From: an uncultured Dorea sp.
GTDB lineage: Bacteria; Bacillota; Clostridia; Lachnospirales; Lachnospiraceae
Direction of reading: 5' to 3'
DNA length: 64,000 nt
Assembly: GCA_910587575.1 (NCBI GenBank)
Contig: CAJULU010000008.1
Span: 1-64,000, forward strand
How positions within the stretch are numbered: position 1 is the first letter of the stretch; every line of letters begins with the position of its first letter. Below are positions 8,725 to 16,889 of the stretch, piece by piece. The translations under genes were made by a program, and so were the position numbers. Below the pieces are notes generated by a model that saw only the letters and a list, made by a program, of their open reading frames with translations, was not told the DNA's origin and made no database searches.

Positions 8725-8753
8725 ATTATAGTGAAAATGCCGGACGAATACAA
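8725..8753 (-). promoter_or_regulatory. Sigma-A promoter for the LytTR/kinase operon
   Basis: On the minus strand, TTGTAT (8753-8748), 17 bp, then a perfect TATAAT (8730-8725), about 30 bp before the regulator start. Confidence 0.7.
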
Positions 8754-8811
8754 GGTGATTGTTCAGACGGGATGATTTTTGGTGTGAATGGGTAAAAAAA
8801 TCATAAACTTA

Positions 8812-8840
8812 TTGGAAAAGTATTTTAGAGATGATAAGAT
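8812..8840 (+). promoter_or_regulatory. Sigma-A promoter for the AAA-ATPase gene
   Basis: TTGGAA (8812-8817), 17 bp, TAAGAT (8835-8840) with a TG one base before the -10. The gene starts 31 bp downstream after AGGAGAG. Confidence 0.55.
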
Positions 8841-8870
8841 AAAAAGAAGCGCAATGAAAAGGAGAGAGTC

Positions 8871-10340
8871 ATGCGAAAGGAATTTAATATCACTGGTTTA
8901 TGCACGCCGAAAAAGCATTATATGGTGAATTTAGACCATCGTCTGAAACAGATGAAGAGGATGGTGGATAAGGGGAATTATTTTGTGATCAGCCGTGCAA
9001 GACAATACGGGAAGACGACGACGCTTGCAGCTCTGGCAGACTATCTGAAAGAAGAATATATTGTAGTTTTTTTGGATTTTCAGACGATAGGAAGTGCAAT
9101 GTACGAAAGTGAAGATGCATTTTCACGTGCATTTACAACCTGCTTTCTGGAGGAATTTCATCATGAATCAGCGGGACAGCCGGTAAAGGAACTGGAACGG
9201 CTGTCAGAAGAGAAAAGCAGGCCGTTTTATCTTCTGAATCTATTCCTGTGTCTGACATCCATATGCGGACAGGCTGATAAACCGGTGGTTCTGATGATTG
9301 ATGAAATCGACAGTGCAAAGAATAACCAGGTATTTTTGGATTTCCTGTCCCAGTTAAGGAAATATTATCTGCAAAGAGAGCGGAAAGGGACGGCGGCATT
9401 TCATTCCGTCATCCTTGCAGGTGTTTATGATGTAAAGAATCTGAAAAGAAAGCTGAGAACCGATGAAGAGCATATGCTGAACAGTCCGTGGAATATAGCG
9501 GTGGACTTTAACCTGGATATGAGTTTTTCAAAAAATGAGATTGCCGGAATGCTGTGGGAATATGAAGCGGATGAGAATACAGGGATGGACGTTGAAAATC
9601 TGGCAGAGATGCTCTTTGATGAGACATCCGGTTATCCGTTTCTTGTGTGCCGTTTATGTAAAATTATGGATGAAGAACTTCCAGAGACGGAAGAGTTTGA
9701 AAATCGTTCTGCCTCATGGAGCAGAGAAGGGTTTCTTGCGGCGGTCAGAATGCTGGTTCTGGAAAAGAATACGTTGTTTGATTCCTTAAATCAGAAACTG
9801 GAAGACTATCCGAAACTGGACCGGGCAATCTGTAAAATGTTGTTTAATGGGGAAAAAATTGCATATAATCCAGATCTGGAAGAGATTGATATTGCAATCA
9901 TGTTCGGTTTTGCGAAATGTGAGAAATCGGTGGTAGTCATTGCAAACCGGATTTTCGAGACCCGGCTCTATAACCGTTTCCTGGCATCTGAGGAATGGAA
10001 GGAGAGTGGGATTACACAGGCCTCTTTTCTGGATAAAAATGGCTTTATTGTAGACGGACGGCTGAATGTACGGAGAATTCTTGAGAAGTTTGTGGTACAT
10101 TTTCATGAGTTATATGGAGAGGAAGATCAAAGATTTGTGGAAGAATATGGAAGAAGGTTCTTCCTCTTATATCTCAGGCCTATTATAAACGGAACCGGGA
10201 ATTATTATATTGAGGCGCAGACAAGGGATAAGAAGCGTACGGATGTAATCGTTGATTATCATGGGGAACAATTTATCATTGAGATGAAAATATGGTATGG
10301 AAAAGAATATCTTGAAAGATTGTTAAGAATATCTGTCTGA
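8871..10340 (+). CDS. AAA-ATPase-like protein with PD-(D/E)XK nuclease-like tail
   Basis: A 489-residue member of the accessory AAA-ATPase / PD-(D/E)XK family common in gut Clostridia and Bacteroidetes. RARQYGKTTTL (about residues 42-52) is the P-loop and VLMIDEID (about 142-149) is Walker B. The tail RTDVIVDY...FIIEMKIW (about 462-483) carries the D and E-x-K of the nuclease-like core. The biological role is not established; genome defence or mobile-element maintenance is often suggested. The protein stops about 12 residues after EMKIW, whereas related proteins usually run several dozen residues further, so this copy may be C-terminally truncated. It stands alone on its own promoter. Confidence 0.75.
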   Translation: MRKEFNITGLCTPKKHYMVNLDHRLKQMKRMVDKGNYFVISRARQYGKTTTLAALADYLKEEYIVVFLDFQTIGSAMYESEDAFSRAFTTCFLEEFHHESAGQPVKELERLSEEKSRPFYLLNLFLCLTSICGQADKPVVLMIDEIDSAKNNQVFLDFLSQLRKYYLQRERKGTAAFHSVILAGVYDVKNLKRKLRTDEEHMLNSPWNIAVDFNLDMSFSKNEIAGMLWEYEADENTGMDVENLAEMLFDETSGYPFLVCRLCKIMDEELPETEEFENRSASWSREGFLAAVRMLVLEKNTLFDSLNQKLEDYPKLDRAICKMLFNGEKIAYNPDLEEIDIAIMFGFAKCEKSVVVIANRIFETRLYNRFLASEEWKESGITQASFLDKNGFIVDGRLNVRRILEKFVVHFHELYGEEDQRFVEEYGRRFFLLYLRPIINGTGNYYIEAQTRDKKRTDVIVDYHGEQFIIEMKIWYGKEYLERLLRISV

Positions 10341-10396
10341 AAGTCGATAATAGTAATAGCAGCAGTAAGTTTGAGCGACAGACAAGGAGGAGAACC

Positions 10397-11269
10397 ATGC
10401 GGATTAATACACAGAATATGTTCTGGATGAACCAGTCACGCAGCCAGAAGACCATGAACCAGCTGCTGCCTGGTGCGGCAAGGGCGGCAGATGCCAGGAA
10501 AGCATTTGGGCAAAGAGAGATTAAGGAGAAGGCGGCGGCACTGACAAGAGGCGCTGTGACGAAGTATGAAGAGACGGGACTTGAGAATACAGGACCGGCG
10601 GCGTTGTCTTCCTTTATCGTTGCAAAAGAAGATGTTCCGGCGGCGGCAGCCCGGAAGATGGAGGAATATTACCGGAGCGCAGGTTCCCTTGCGGACAGCA
10701 TTACTTATAAAGAAGCGCGGCTTACATACCTTAAGTCCGAGTATGAGAAGATTTCAGCAGGCGATTCCGGAAAGCATGCGGAGAAGATGAAGGAACTGAT
10801 AGAATCAGAATATCAGGATACGGCAGATATCCTGAACTACACCGCAGATCTGCTGGGTGACAGTCTTCATAACGCCGGGAGTGTGTACGGGAAGCCGTTT
10901 GGCGAGGAATACCAGGCATTGCTTGGAGAGATACCGGATAAGATCAGAACGATTGCAGATGGTCTGAAAGGGGCGCAGAGCACAGAAGACGCACTTCAGT
11001 ATCTGGCGGCGGCAAAAGAGCAGCTTATGGGTCTTGCGGAAGAACTGAAAGGAAGATACCGGGAGTATACCGGGAAAGACCTGGCAGAATACGAATACCG
11101 GACAGAGGAAGATTATGCGGACTCCGTAGGTTCCTATGGGCTTCTGTGGAGCTGGGACGAAGTGACCGTGGATACTTCCAATATAGAAAATCTTGCAGAT
11201 TACGGAGTGGATATTCATCAGTTAAGCGCCATTCCGGCAGCAGTTAATCTGATTGACACAAAAGCATAG
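10397..11269 (+). CDS. Hypothetical helical protein
   Basis: A 290-residue soluble protein, rich in Ala, Glu, Lys and Tyr, and almost wholly helical by appearance. It begins MRINTQNMFWMNQSRSQKTM, which resembles in style the N-terminus of the coiled-coil protein encoded at 5932-6543. No domain is recognised. AAGGAGGAGAACC lies before the ATG. It is followed 21 bp later by the DUF2164 gene and is probably cotranscribed with it. There is no signal peptide. A structural or appendage-associated role is only a guess. Confidence 0.6.
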   Translation: MRINTQNMFWMNQSRSQKTMNQLLPGAARAADARKAFGQREIKEKAAALTRGAVTKYEETGLENTGPAALSSFIVAKEDVPAAAARKMEEYYRSAGSLADSITYKEARLTYLKSEYEKISAGDSGKHAEKMKELIESEYQDTADILNYTADLLGDSLHNAGSVYGKPFGEEYQALLGEIPDKIRTIADGLKGAQSTEDALQYLAAAKEQLMGLAEELKGRYREYTGKDLAEYEYRTEEDYADSVGSYGLLWSWDEVTVDTSNIENLADYGVDIHQLSAIPAAVNLIDTKA

Positions 11270-11290
11270 GAAAGCAGGACAGAGAGGAAT

Positions 11291-11554
11291 ATGAAAAAGA
11301 GACAGTCTTTATCACAGATAAAGTTATCAGATTCACAGAAAGAAAAGCTGGGTGGCGAAATCAAGGCATTCTACCTGGACGTACGGGGCGAAGAGATCGG
11401 GATGATTGAGCAGATGCAGCTATTGGAGTTATTCCAGGAGAAGCTGGCGCCCATTGTCTATAATAAAGCGCTGGATGATGCGAAAAAATGGTTCAGTCAG
11501 ATGATGAATAATTTAGAATCGGATTATTATACCCTGTACAGAGATGAGGATTAA
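11291..11554 (+). CDS. DUF2164 family protein
   Basis: An 87-residue protein. IKLSDSQKEKLGGEIKAFYL and the later EEIGMIEQMQLLELF and YNKALDDAKKW match the DUF2164 layout of small cytosolic helical proteins of unknown function. The distance to the preceding gene (21 bp, with AGAGAGG) suggests one operon. The gene end is convergent with lrgB, 53 bp away, with no clear terminator hairpin between them. Confidence 0.7.
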   Translation: MKKRQSLSQIKLSDSQKEKLGGEIKAFYLDVRGEEIGMIEQMQLLELFQEKLAPIVYNKALDDAKKWFSQMMNNLESDYYTLYRDED

Positions 11555-11607
11555 TGGAATCTATAGTAATCAACAACATATCTGCAGACGTATTAAGGAG
11601 AGAACGA

Positions 11608-12300
11608 TTACATAAATGAGGCAAACACAGAGGCGCCCAGAACAGTCAGAAGTCCGGCAACCGCTATGGCAAGGCTGCTCATGGCGCCTTCGATTTCGCC
11701 CATCTCCATGGCTTTAGCCGTTCCAATGGCGTGGGAGGCCGTTCCGATGGCAAGCCCTCTGGCAATGGGTTCATGAATCCGGAATACCCGGCAGATAAAT
11801 TCTGCCGTCACATTTCCGAAGATTCCCGTAACAATAATGACGGCAACGGTGATGGTGGTAATGCCGCCCAGTTCCTCCGAAATTCCCATCCCGATGGCCG
11901 TGGTGATGGATTTAGGCAGGAGGGTCACGTACTGCTGGTGGCTTAAGGAAAATAATCTGGCCATGAGGAAGATGCTCACAAGGCTTGCCAGTACGCCTGC
12001 GGTAATGCCGCAGGCTACGGCTTTTACGTTCTTCTTAAGCAGTCCGATCTGCTGGTAGAGAGGGACTGCCAGGCAGACGGTGGCGGGAGTCAGCAGGAAG
12101 CTGATATATTTTGCACTCTCCTGGTAATGCTGGTATTCGACGTTCAGAAGTGACAGCACAGCCATGACGATGACGGTTGCAGCTAATAAAGGATTACATA
12201 TTGCCAGACGGAACCGTTTCTTAAGCAGAAGTCCCCCTTCGTATGCGGCAAGGCTTATTACGGCTCCGAAAAATACGGAGTCAACCAGAAATTCTTTCAT
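11608..12300 (-). CDS. lrgB: LrgB/CidB-like membrane protein
   Basis: About 230 residues with roughly six or more hydrophobic segments. The conserved family stretches ITTAIGMGISEELGG and IGTASHAIGTAKAMEMGE are present. LrgB works with LrgA in the membrane; in Staphylococcus the pair antagonises murein hydrolase export, and related pairs move small metabolites such as pyruvate or glycolate. The ATG at 12300 is chosen by homology; a longer open frame in this frame reads upstream through lrgA in the wrong frame and is not real. It starts 14 bp after the lrgA stop. Confidence 0.88.
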   Translation of the reverse strand: MKEFLVDSVFFGAVISLAAYEGGLLLKKRFRLAICNPLLAATVIVMAVLSLLNVEYQHYQESAKYISFLLTPATVCLAVPLYQQIGLLKKNVKAVACGITAGVLASLVSIFLMARLFSLSHQQYVTLLPKSITTAIGMGISEELGGITTITVAVIIVTGIFGNVTAEFICRVFRIHEPIARGLAIGTASHAIGTAKAMEMGEIEGAMSSLAIAVAGLLTVLGASVFASFM

Positions 12301-12314
12301 CTTTATCTCCAATC

Positions 12315-12671
12315 TTATTTTTTCGTTGTATCTCGTTGTATCATCTTCTGTGTCACCTGTCCCGTTACGGCCATGACGATTACGGTGGAAAGAATCGTGA
12401 TCAGAATCACGGGAACCCAGACGGGTTTCAGAAAAGCCCAGGATTCCAGAAGCCCCACTGCGGCCGGGATAAACATGACCGGCATGATTTCGATGAGAAA
12501 TCCGGCGGTTTCCCTGACCTGTCTTAGTTTGATGATTCCTGTACAGAGCGCAGCGAGCATGAGAATCAGCCCGTAGACGCTGGCGGGAACCGGAAGGGGT
12601 ATCATGGCGTGAAGCAGTTCGCCGAGAAACGAGACAAACAGGATGATACAGAATTGTCTTAAATAAAGCAT
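12315..12671 (-). CDS. lrgA: LrgA/CidA-like holin family protein
   Basis: A 118-residue protein with four hydrophobic segments. LYLRQFCIILFVSFLGELL and the PLPVPASVYGLILM stretch match the LrgA/CidA family (holin-like partner of LrgB). The minus-strand ATG at 12671 is preceded by TTAGGAGATG. It is the first gene of the lrgAB operon, which has its own strong promoter and a possible operator. No LytS/LytR-type gene is immediately upstream, though a LytTR pair lies about 4 kb away and could be the regulator, as in Staphylococcus and Bacillus. Confidence 0.88.
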   Translation of the reverse strand: MLYLRQFCIILFVSFLGELLHAMIPLPVPASVYGLILMLAALCTGIIKLRQVRETAGFLIEIMPVMFIPAAVGLLESWAFLKPVWVPVILITILSTVIVMAVTGQVTQKMIQRDTTKK

Positions 12672-12693
12672 GTATTTTCATCTCCTAACTGAT

Positions 12694-12705
12694 TGTACCT
12701 GTACA
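12694..12705. promoter_or_regulatory. Candidate operator at the lrgAB promoter
   Basis: TGTAC-CT-GTACA is a perfect inverted repeat just downstream of the lrgA -10 box. It resembles the TGTAC-G-GTACA element at 28173-28183 in the AraR-like operator region. Confidence 0.4.
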
Positions 12706-12733
12706 TCATAGAATACAAATATGGCAGTGTCAA
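12705..12733 (-). promoter_or_regulatory. Sigma-A promoter for lrgAB
   Basis: On the minus strand, a consensus TTGACA (12733-12728), 17 bp, TATGAT (12710-12705). The lrgA start is 34 bp downstream. Confidence 0.8.
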
Positions 12734-12751
12734 GAAAAAGTAAAAATAGCG

Positions 12752-12780
12752 TTGTCTTTTCAAAACAGAATTGTTATACT
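12752..12780 (+). promoter_or_regulatory. Sigma-A promoter for the HipA-like gene
   Basis: TTGTCT (12752-12757), 17 bp, TATACT (12775-12780), divergent from the lrgAB promoter with the two -35 boxes only 18 bp apart. Confidence 0.7.
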
Positions 12781-12853
12781 TACACTATATCAGACAGGGA
12801 CTCTTTCGTATTGAAAGCTAGGAAGGATGTATCGGGACAGGGGGGATAGAGAT

Positions 12854-13984
12854 ATGGCGGGTGAAAAAAATGGTTCTCTGGGAGAACGGGAAGTAAAGTA
12901 TGTGTTACTTAACCGGGATACTGTGATTGCGGAATTTGTGGTGGATACTTTATTTGATGATATAACAATCGTAAAGCAGTTCGTGAAATTACCCGGATGG
13001 TTTGGTAATCTGGATAGTTTTATCGCAAACAGGCGTGCGCCAAAACAGAGAGAGAATATTGAAGAACTTCTGCGTTTAAGTGGATGTAATACTATGCAGG
13101 GATTTCTGGACATTTCTCACGCATTGTCTCTGGTTGATACATTTTGGGTGAAGCGTGCGGACAGCGAACTAGGTTGGAAAAATGTTTCTTTGTATACACA
13201 TCCATTTAATGAAGTGATTGCAAAGACTGCATTTGAGGGTGGATTACATGGCAGGCAGCTCAGCACCACTTCACCAGAATATGGGACAGACGGTTCCTTT
13301 GCTAAATGCTGGATTCGTGAAGGGGAACAGATCAGAATGCTGAAGCGCGGCAGTTCGGGCGCGAGGAATGCTGGCCTTGAGCCCTATTCGGAATATTATG
13401 CAAGCCAGTTGGTGAAAGCTTTTACTGAGGAGTTTGTGTCTTATGGGCTGAGGAGACATAATGGAAGAATCTGTTCAGTGTGTGATCTGTTTACATCGGA
13501 GGACTATGGATATCTTCCGTATGCGGCAGTTGATCCTGGAAATACAACATTAAAGGATGTGCTGCGCAAAATGCAGGAATTTGGCTTGGAGGAAAAAGTG
13601 AAGCGGATGTTCGTAATAGACGCCGTGATATTAAATGAAGACAGGCATAAGAATAATTTCGGTTTTATCGTAGACAACAGGACGCAGGAGGTTGTCGGAA
13701 TGGCGCCGCTGTTCGATCACAATATATCGCTGCTTCCCTATGCAGAGGAGGGTGAGTTTGTGTATGGAGGAGATTATCTGAGGCGGAAAGGTCCCCGGAT
13801 TGGGGATGACTGGGTCAGAACGGCCGCAATGTGCCTTGACGGGAAGACCAGGAGGGTTCTCATCCATTTGTCGGATTTCCGGTTCGAAAAACATGGGAAG
13901 TATAATCTGCCCGACTGGCGGCTGAGAGATCTGGAAGAACTGATTCATATCACGATTCAGAGAATCCTGAACTTTCCTAATTAG
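12854..13984 (+). CDS. HipA-like kinase domain protein (orphan)
   Basis: About 376 residues. The C-terminal half carries a HipA-type kinase core: VIDAVILNEDRHKNNFGF (catalytic loop with the Asp and metal-binding Asn) and APLFDHNISLL (the metal-binding Asp). The N-terminal third looks different from classical HipA. HipA kinases phosphorylate targets such as GltX and are normally partnered by a HipB DNA-binding antitoxin; none is encoded on either side. The ATG at 12854 has GGGGGG 8 bp upstream; an ATG at 12827 is the alternative but abuts its AGGAAGG. The substrate is unknown; it could be a stand-alone protein kinase rather than a toxin. Confidence 0.75.
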   Translation: MAGEKNGSLGEREVKYVLLNRDTVIAEFVVDTLFDDITIVKQFVKLPGWFGNLDSFIANRRAPKQRENIEELLRLSGCNTMQGFLDISHALSLVDTFWVKRADSELGWKNVSLYTHPFNEVIAKTAFEGGLHGRQLSTTSPEYGTDGSFAKCWIREGEQIRMLKRGSSGARNAGLEPYSEYYASQLVKAFTEEFVSYGLRRHNGRICSVCDLFTSEDYGYLPYAAVDPGNTTLKDVLRKMQEFGLEEKVKRMFVIDAVILNEDRHKNNFGFIVDNRTQEVVGMAPLFDHNISLLPYAEEGEFVYGGDYLRRKGPRIGDDWVRTAAMCLDGKTRRVLIHLSDFRFEKHGKYNLPDWRLRDLEELIHITIQRILNFPN

Positions 13985-14016
13985 AATAAAAAGAAGAGAT
14001 ACTGCTCTGAACAGTG

Positions 14017-14051
14017 AGGCAGCCGGAGAATGTCATATTTCCCGGCTGCCT
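14017..14051. terminator. Bidirectional hairpin between convergent genes
   Basis: AGGCAGCCGG (14017-14026) pairs perfectly with CCGGCTGCCT (14042-14051). It sits between the HipA-like gene and the small minus-strand gene. The T-tracts are weak on both sides. Confidence 0.6.
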
Positions 14052-14058
14052 GTAAATT

Positions 14059-14415
14059 CTACAAAAGATCCGCTTTCTTTTCAAGAATAGCCTCGCAGGC
14101 CGCACAAGCCGCACAGTCACAGTATTTTGCACCGGATGCTTTCAGTTCCTTGCCGTGGGCAAGCACGTTCTTTGCCGTCTCTGCGCCAAATACCTGTTCC
14201 CCGGCCTCTGATCCGGCAAAAGCAATCAGACCGTCGATGGGCATAATGTCTTCTTCCAGTTCTGCGATCAGATTCTTTGAGGCTTCGGCTTCCTTGTCCG
14301 TTCCTGCTGCATTCAGCCAGTTCCTGGCAGCCTCCTTTGCCTCGGCGCAGCAGGAAGGCGCCGCTAACAGTTCATTTACTTTCTGGGTTACATAGTCTTT
14401 TACTTCTGCGTTCAT
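14059..14415 (-). CDS. Small cysteine-containing protein of unknown function
   Basis: A 118-residue acidic, Ala-rich protein of a kind common in Lachnospiraceae, which I recall being labelled 'molecular chaperone Hsp90' in some databases without an Hsp90 domain being visible here. Near the start it has SCCAEA and near the end AKYCDCAACAACEAILEKK, a cysteine cluster that could bind metal. MPIDGLIAFAGSEAG lies in the middle. The minus-strand ATG at 14415 has AAAGGAG 8 bp upstream. It lies 52 bp downstream of the marR-type gene on the same strand, so it may be part of the MarR regulon. The function is unknown; a redox or metal-stress role is a guess from the cysteines. Confidence 0.7.
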   Translation of the reverse strand: MNAEVKDYVTQKVNELLAAPSCCAEAKEAARNWLNAAGTDKEAEASKNLIAELEEDIMPIDGLIAFAGSEAGEQVFGAETAKNVLAHGKELKASGAKYCDCAACAACEAILEKKADLL

Positions 14416-14467
14416 AATGTCTGCTCCTTTCATACATGTATGCCTTGATGTAATGTTCAAGAGGAAT

Positions 14468-14899
14468 TTAATGATATTGCTTCAGATTCTCATGGATCCG
14501 GGCCAGTATCTTTTCAGACTGACAGATCTCCTCCTCTGTAAAACCGGCATAAAAGATCTCGGTCATCCGGTCAGAGACCTCTGTATAATCCTGCCGTAAT
14601 GTCCGGGCCTTGTCCGTCAGCGCAAGCAAAGTCTTACGGCGGTCATTCCTGTCCGGAATCCGGCAGACCAGTTCTAAGGATTCCATCCGGTCAATCATAC
14701 CGGTAAGCGAGGTCGGGGCAAGTCCGGTTCTGTCAGAAAGTTCCCTTAAAGAAATGTTTTCTTCCTGCCACAGGGCATAGAGAATTCTCCCTTGCGCTCC
14801 ATTGAATGCGTCAATATCCTTTTCCGCCAGAATCCGGTCAAAAATCCGGTCGCTGAGATGCTTAATCTGTGAAACCATATTACCGCCATGAATCTCCAT
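14468..14899 (-). CDS. MarR family transcriptional regulator
   Basis: A 143-residue winged-helix regulator. GAQGRILYALWQEENISLRE begins the DNA-binding domain; LAPTSLTGMIDRMESLELV is the recognition-helix region, and RIPDRNDRRKTLLALT is the wing with the conserved D-R-R. The family binds palindromes and is usually released by small phenolic or oxidising ligands. It heads a two-gene minus-strand unit with the cysteine-rich protein. Its promoter -10 region contains the palindrome CTATATAG, so autoregulation is plausible. Confidence 0.88.
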   Translation of the reverse strand: MEIHGGNMVSQIKHLSDRIFDRILAEKDIDAFNGAQGRILYALWQEENISLRELSDRTGLAPTSLTGMIDRMESLELVCRIPDRNDRRKTLLALTDKARTLRQDYTEVSDRMTEIFYAGFTEEEICQSEKILARIHENLKQYH

Positions 14900-14920
14900 T
14901 GCAAATCACTCCTTTATAGG

Positions 14921-14949
14921 ATTATACTATATAGAAATAAATCTGTAAA
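14921..14949 (-). promoter_or_regulatory. Sigma-A promoter for the marR-type gene
   Basis: On the minus strand, TTTACA (14949-14944), 17 bp, perfect TATAAT (14926-14921). The start codon is about 22 bp downstream, giving a very short leader that contains AAAGGAGTG. Confidence 0.65.
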
Positions 14950-14968
14950 GATAAATATTCTGGTATTA

Positions 14969-16075
14969 TTAACCAGCAAAAGGTACATTCATTCTGAAAA
15001 TAGTTCCGGTCATATTCTGGTATTCTGTCTTTTCCCCATATTGTGTTGGTGAATAAAGATTCTCCAAACCATATATTTCAATGATTTTTCCGGCAGGTGA
15101 ATATTCTGCCTGTGCGGTTATATTATATCTGAAATAAAGATGGTAATTTTTGCCTATATATTCATAATATCCGGAATCAGTGTAATGGGCAATATGCTTA
15201 TTGAATATTAATTCTTCGGATTTAACCCCGGTAACGGAATCTTGAGTTGCTTTTGTAAGATGAAACTGAAAGTTTGCATTATCTATGTTTTCTATGTAGA
15301 CTGCAATACATTCATAGGGATTATCATTATTATATATAGTATAGGAACTGTTTTCAGGAGGTTGTGGACAGGGGATATTTCCTATATAGTCTCCTGTCAT
15401 GTCTATGGAAGATTCCGAAAGTCCGGTTTCTTCTGTAAAGTCCGTACCTTGATCAGCTGCTTCCGTATCATTCGTTTCTTGTTCGGTCATAGTTGCATTA
15501 CCAGACTGAGAAGAATCCATACTTTCTATTATTTCACCAGTATCTTTGTCCACAAAATTAACAATAGTTTTTATTTTATCTTCGGGTACAGCATTAAATA
15601 TTTGATAAATATTGCCGTTTAAATAAAAAACCATAGTTACGAGAGACTGCAGCGTGTCATAAGTACCGGGATCGACACAAATAGTAAATTCAGTTACATC
15701 ACTATTATATGTGATGGAAGAGAAAGAAGGATAGGTTTCTTTATCCGTTAATATCTCCTGGATGCTTTCATCTATTCCCTTTTTTAATTCTGATAAAAGC
15801 TTTTTATGTGCTTCTTCAGTCATTTTCATGGTTATAGAACCATCATCATTTTTAATGATTTCTTTTACTCCGGCAGCTTTAGCTTCATCATTTAAATTGA
15901 CCGCATCATCACCGGCCAGTGAAGCAGGAATTGTTATCTCTATATTGGGGATTTTCTTTTCCGTTTTCAGAGTGTCATGATGGGCTGGTTCATACTTTTT
16001 TTTCTTACAGGCAAACAGTGATAAACAAATTGCTATAATTAGGAACAGTAATAATTATAATCTTCTTCTACGCAT
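14969..16075 (-). pseudogene. Lipoprotein gene broken by a stop codon in its signal peptide
   Basis: On the minus strand the reading begins at ATG 16075 (AAAGGAAAATATA upstream) as MRRRRL, hits TAA at codon 7 (16057-16055), and then continues in the same frame as LLFLIIAICLSLFACKKKK, a clear lipoprotein signal with a lipobox cysteine. The frame stays open to 14969. The mature part would be about 340 residues: an extracytoplasmic protein with a Thr/Ser/Glu-rich linker near the middle (about codons 190-230) and no family I recognise. No ATG, GTG or TTG between the stop and the lipobox could rescue secretion. The first later ATG (15829) would give a 286-residue cytosolic product. It is either a recent nonsense mutation, a phase-variable or readthrough case, or a sequencing error. 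Confidence 0.7.
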
Positions 16076-16195
16076 TATATTTTCCTTTCTTCATTCACAT
16101 TTTACATTTTTCCCATATGGACGAACTTAAATTTTAAGATAATATGATTATATAAAATTAGCTGTAAAAAGTAAATAAAAATTCAATGCGGATTA

Positions 16196-16741
16196 TTATT
16201 TCGCAGAAGCAGATTCCACAAGCGGACGGATGCTTTCCCGTTCCGTAAAATCAATCTGTTTTCCATATGTAGCCAGAACCTGTCTGTCCTCATCGCTGAG
16301 TGCAGCGTCTCCTTTTTTCCGTAACATCTTACAGAGCATGGCCATCATAGACCGGTGAACAAAACTCAGGCGGGAATAATCAATTCCGCCCCGCAGGTGG
16401 AAACAATGAACCTGTTCTGCCAGTTCTTCCGGAAGGGCTTTGTTCAGAGAGGCCCGGATACTGGCTATGTTCTTCGGACTGTCCGTATCAGCAAGTCCGC
16501 AGGTAAAAAGAATAAGTTTTTTTCCGGACAGAACCGCCTGGTTGTGTGCAAGCAGCCGGATTCCGCTGATTCCCCCTGCATAAAGGCCGCCTCCGTAGAT
16601 AATGACCTGATACCGGGAAAAATCCTGGGGACGGAATCTCTTTCTTTCATAGACCGGACAGGATAATTCTTCTGCAATCCATTTCGCATAGCGCCTGGTA
16701 TATCCATATTTCGATTCATATATTACCACAGTTTTGTTCAT
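16196..16741 (-). CDS. Flavodoxin-domain protein
   Basis: A 181-residue protein. VVIYESKYGYTRRYAKWIAE at the N-terminus is the FMN phosphate loop of flavodoxin-type proteins, and IIYGGGLYAGGISG (about residues 47-60) is the second FMN loop. It resembles HemG/flavodoxin-like proteins of Firmicutes that are often divergent from a TetR gene, as here. It is a cytosolic one- or two-electron carrier or reductase with unknown substrate. The ATG at 16741 is chosen because GGAGGTTGTC precedes it; an upstream in-frame ATG at 16768 lacks a ribosome-binding site. Confidence 0.82.
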   Translation of the reverse strand: MNKTVVIYESKYGYTRRYAKWIAEELSCPVYERKRFRPQDFSRYQVIIYGGGLYAGGISGIRLLAHNQAVLSGKKLILFTCGLADTDSPKNIASIRASLNKALPEELAEQVHCFHLRGGIDYSRLSFVHRSMMAMLCKMLRKKGDAALSDEDRQVLATYGKQIDFTERESIRPLVESASAK

Positions 16742-16772
16742 GACAACCTCCTTGAAATAAAATGTCACACTT

Positions 16773-16801
16773 GTATCCTTTTGGCATTTATCGTATCCTT
16801 T
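16773..16801. promoter_or_regulatory. Two direct repeats in the flavodoxin/TetR intergenic region
   Basis: GTATCCTTT occurs at 16773-16781 and again at 16793-16801, exactly 20 bp apart (two helical turns). The second copy overlaps the minus-strand -10 box. This is a candidate binding site for the divergent TetR-family regulator. Confidence 0.4.
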
Positions 16802-16818
16802 ATATCAGGGAAAGTCAA
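16790..16818 (-). promoter_or_regulatory. Sigma-A promoter for the flavodoxin gene
   Basis: On the minus strand, TTGACT (16818-16813), 17 bp, TACGAT (16795-16790); the start codon is about 49 bp downstream. Confidence 0.65.
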
Positions 16819-16889
16819 GGCAGGATGATCAAGTGCTACAAAAATGGTCATCTGCGCCAATACAGTAAAAAAATGGATAAGGAGAGAAA

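Noticed and set aside
11608..12681. A 357-codon minus-strand frame covering both lrgB and the lrgA region
   Set aside because: The N-terminal 127 codons are an out-of-frame reading of lrgA with no membrane pattern. LrgB starts at 12300.
14030..14395. Plus-strand frame opposite the small cysteine-rich gene
   Set aside because: Minus-strand gene has a ribosome-binding site, family match and operon context; the plus frame is Ser/Ala-rich shadow.
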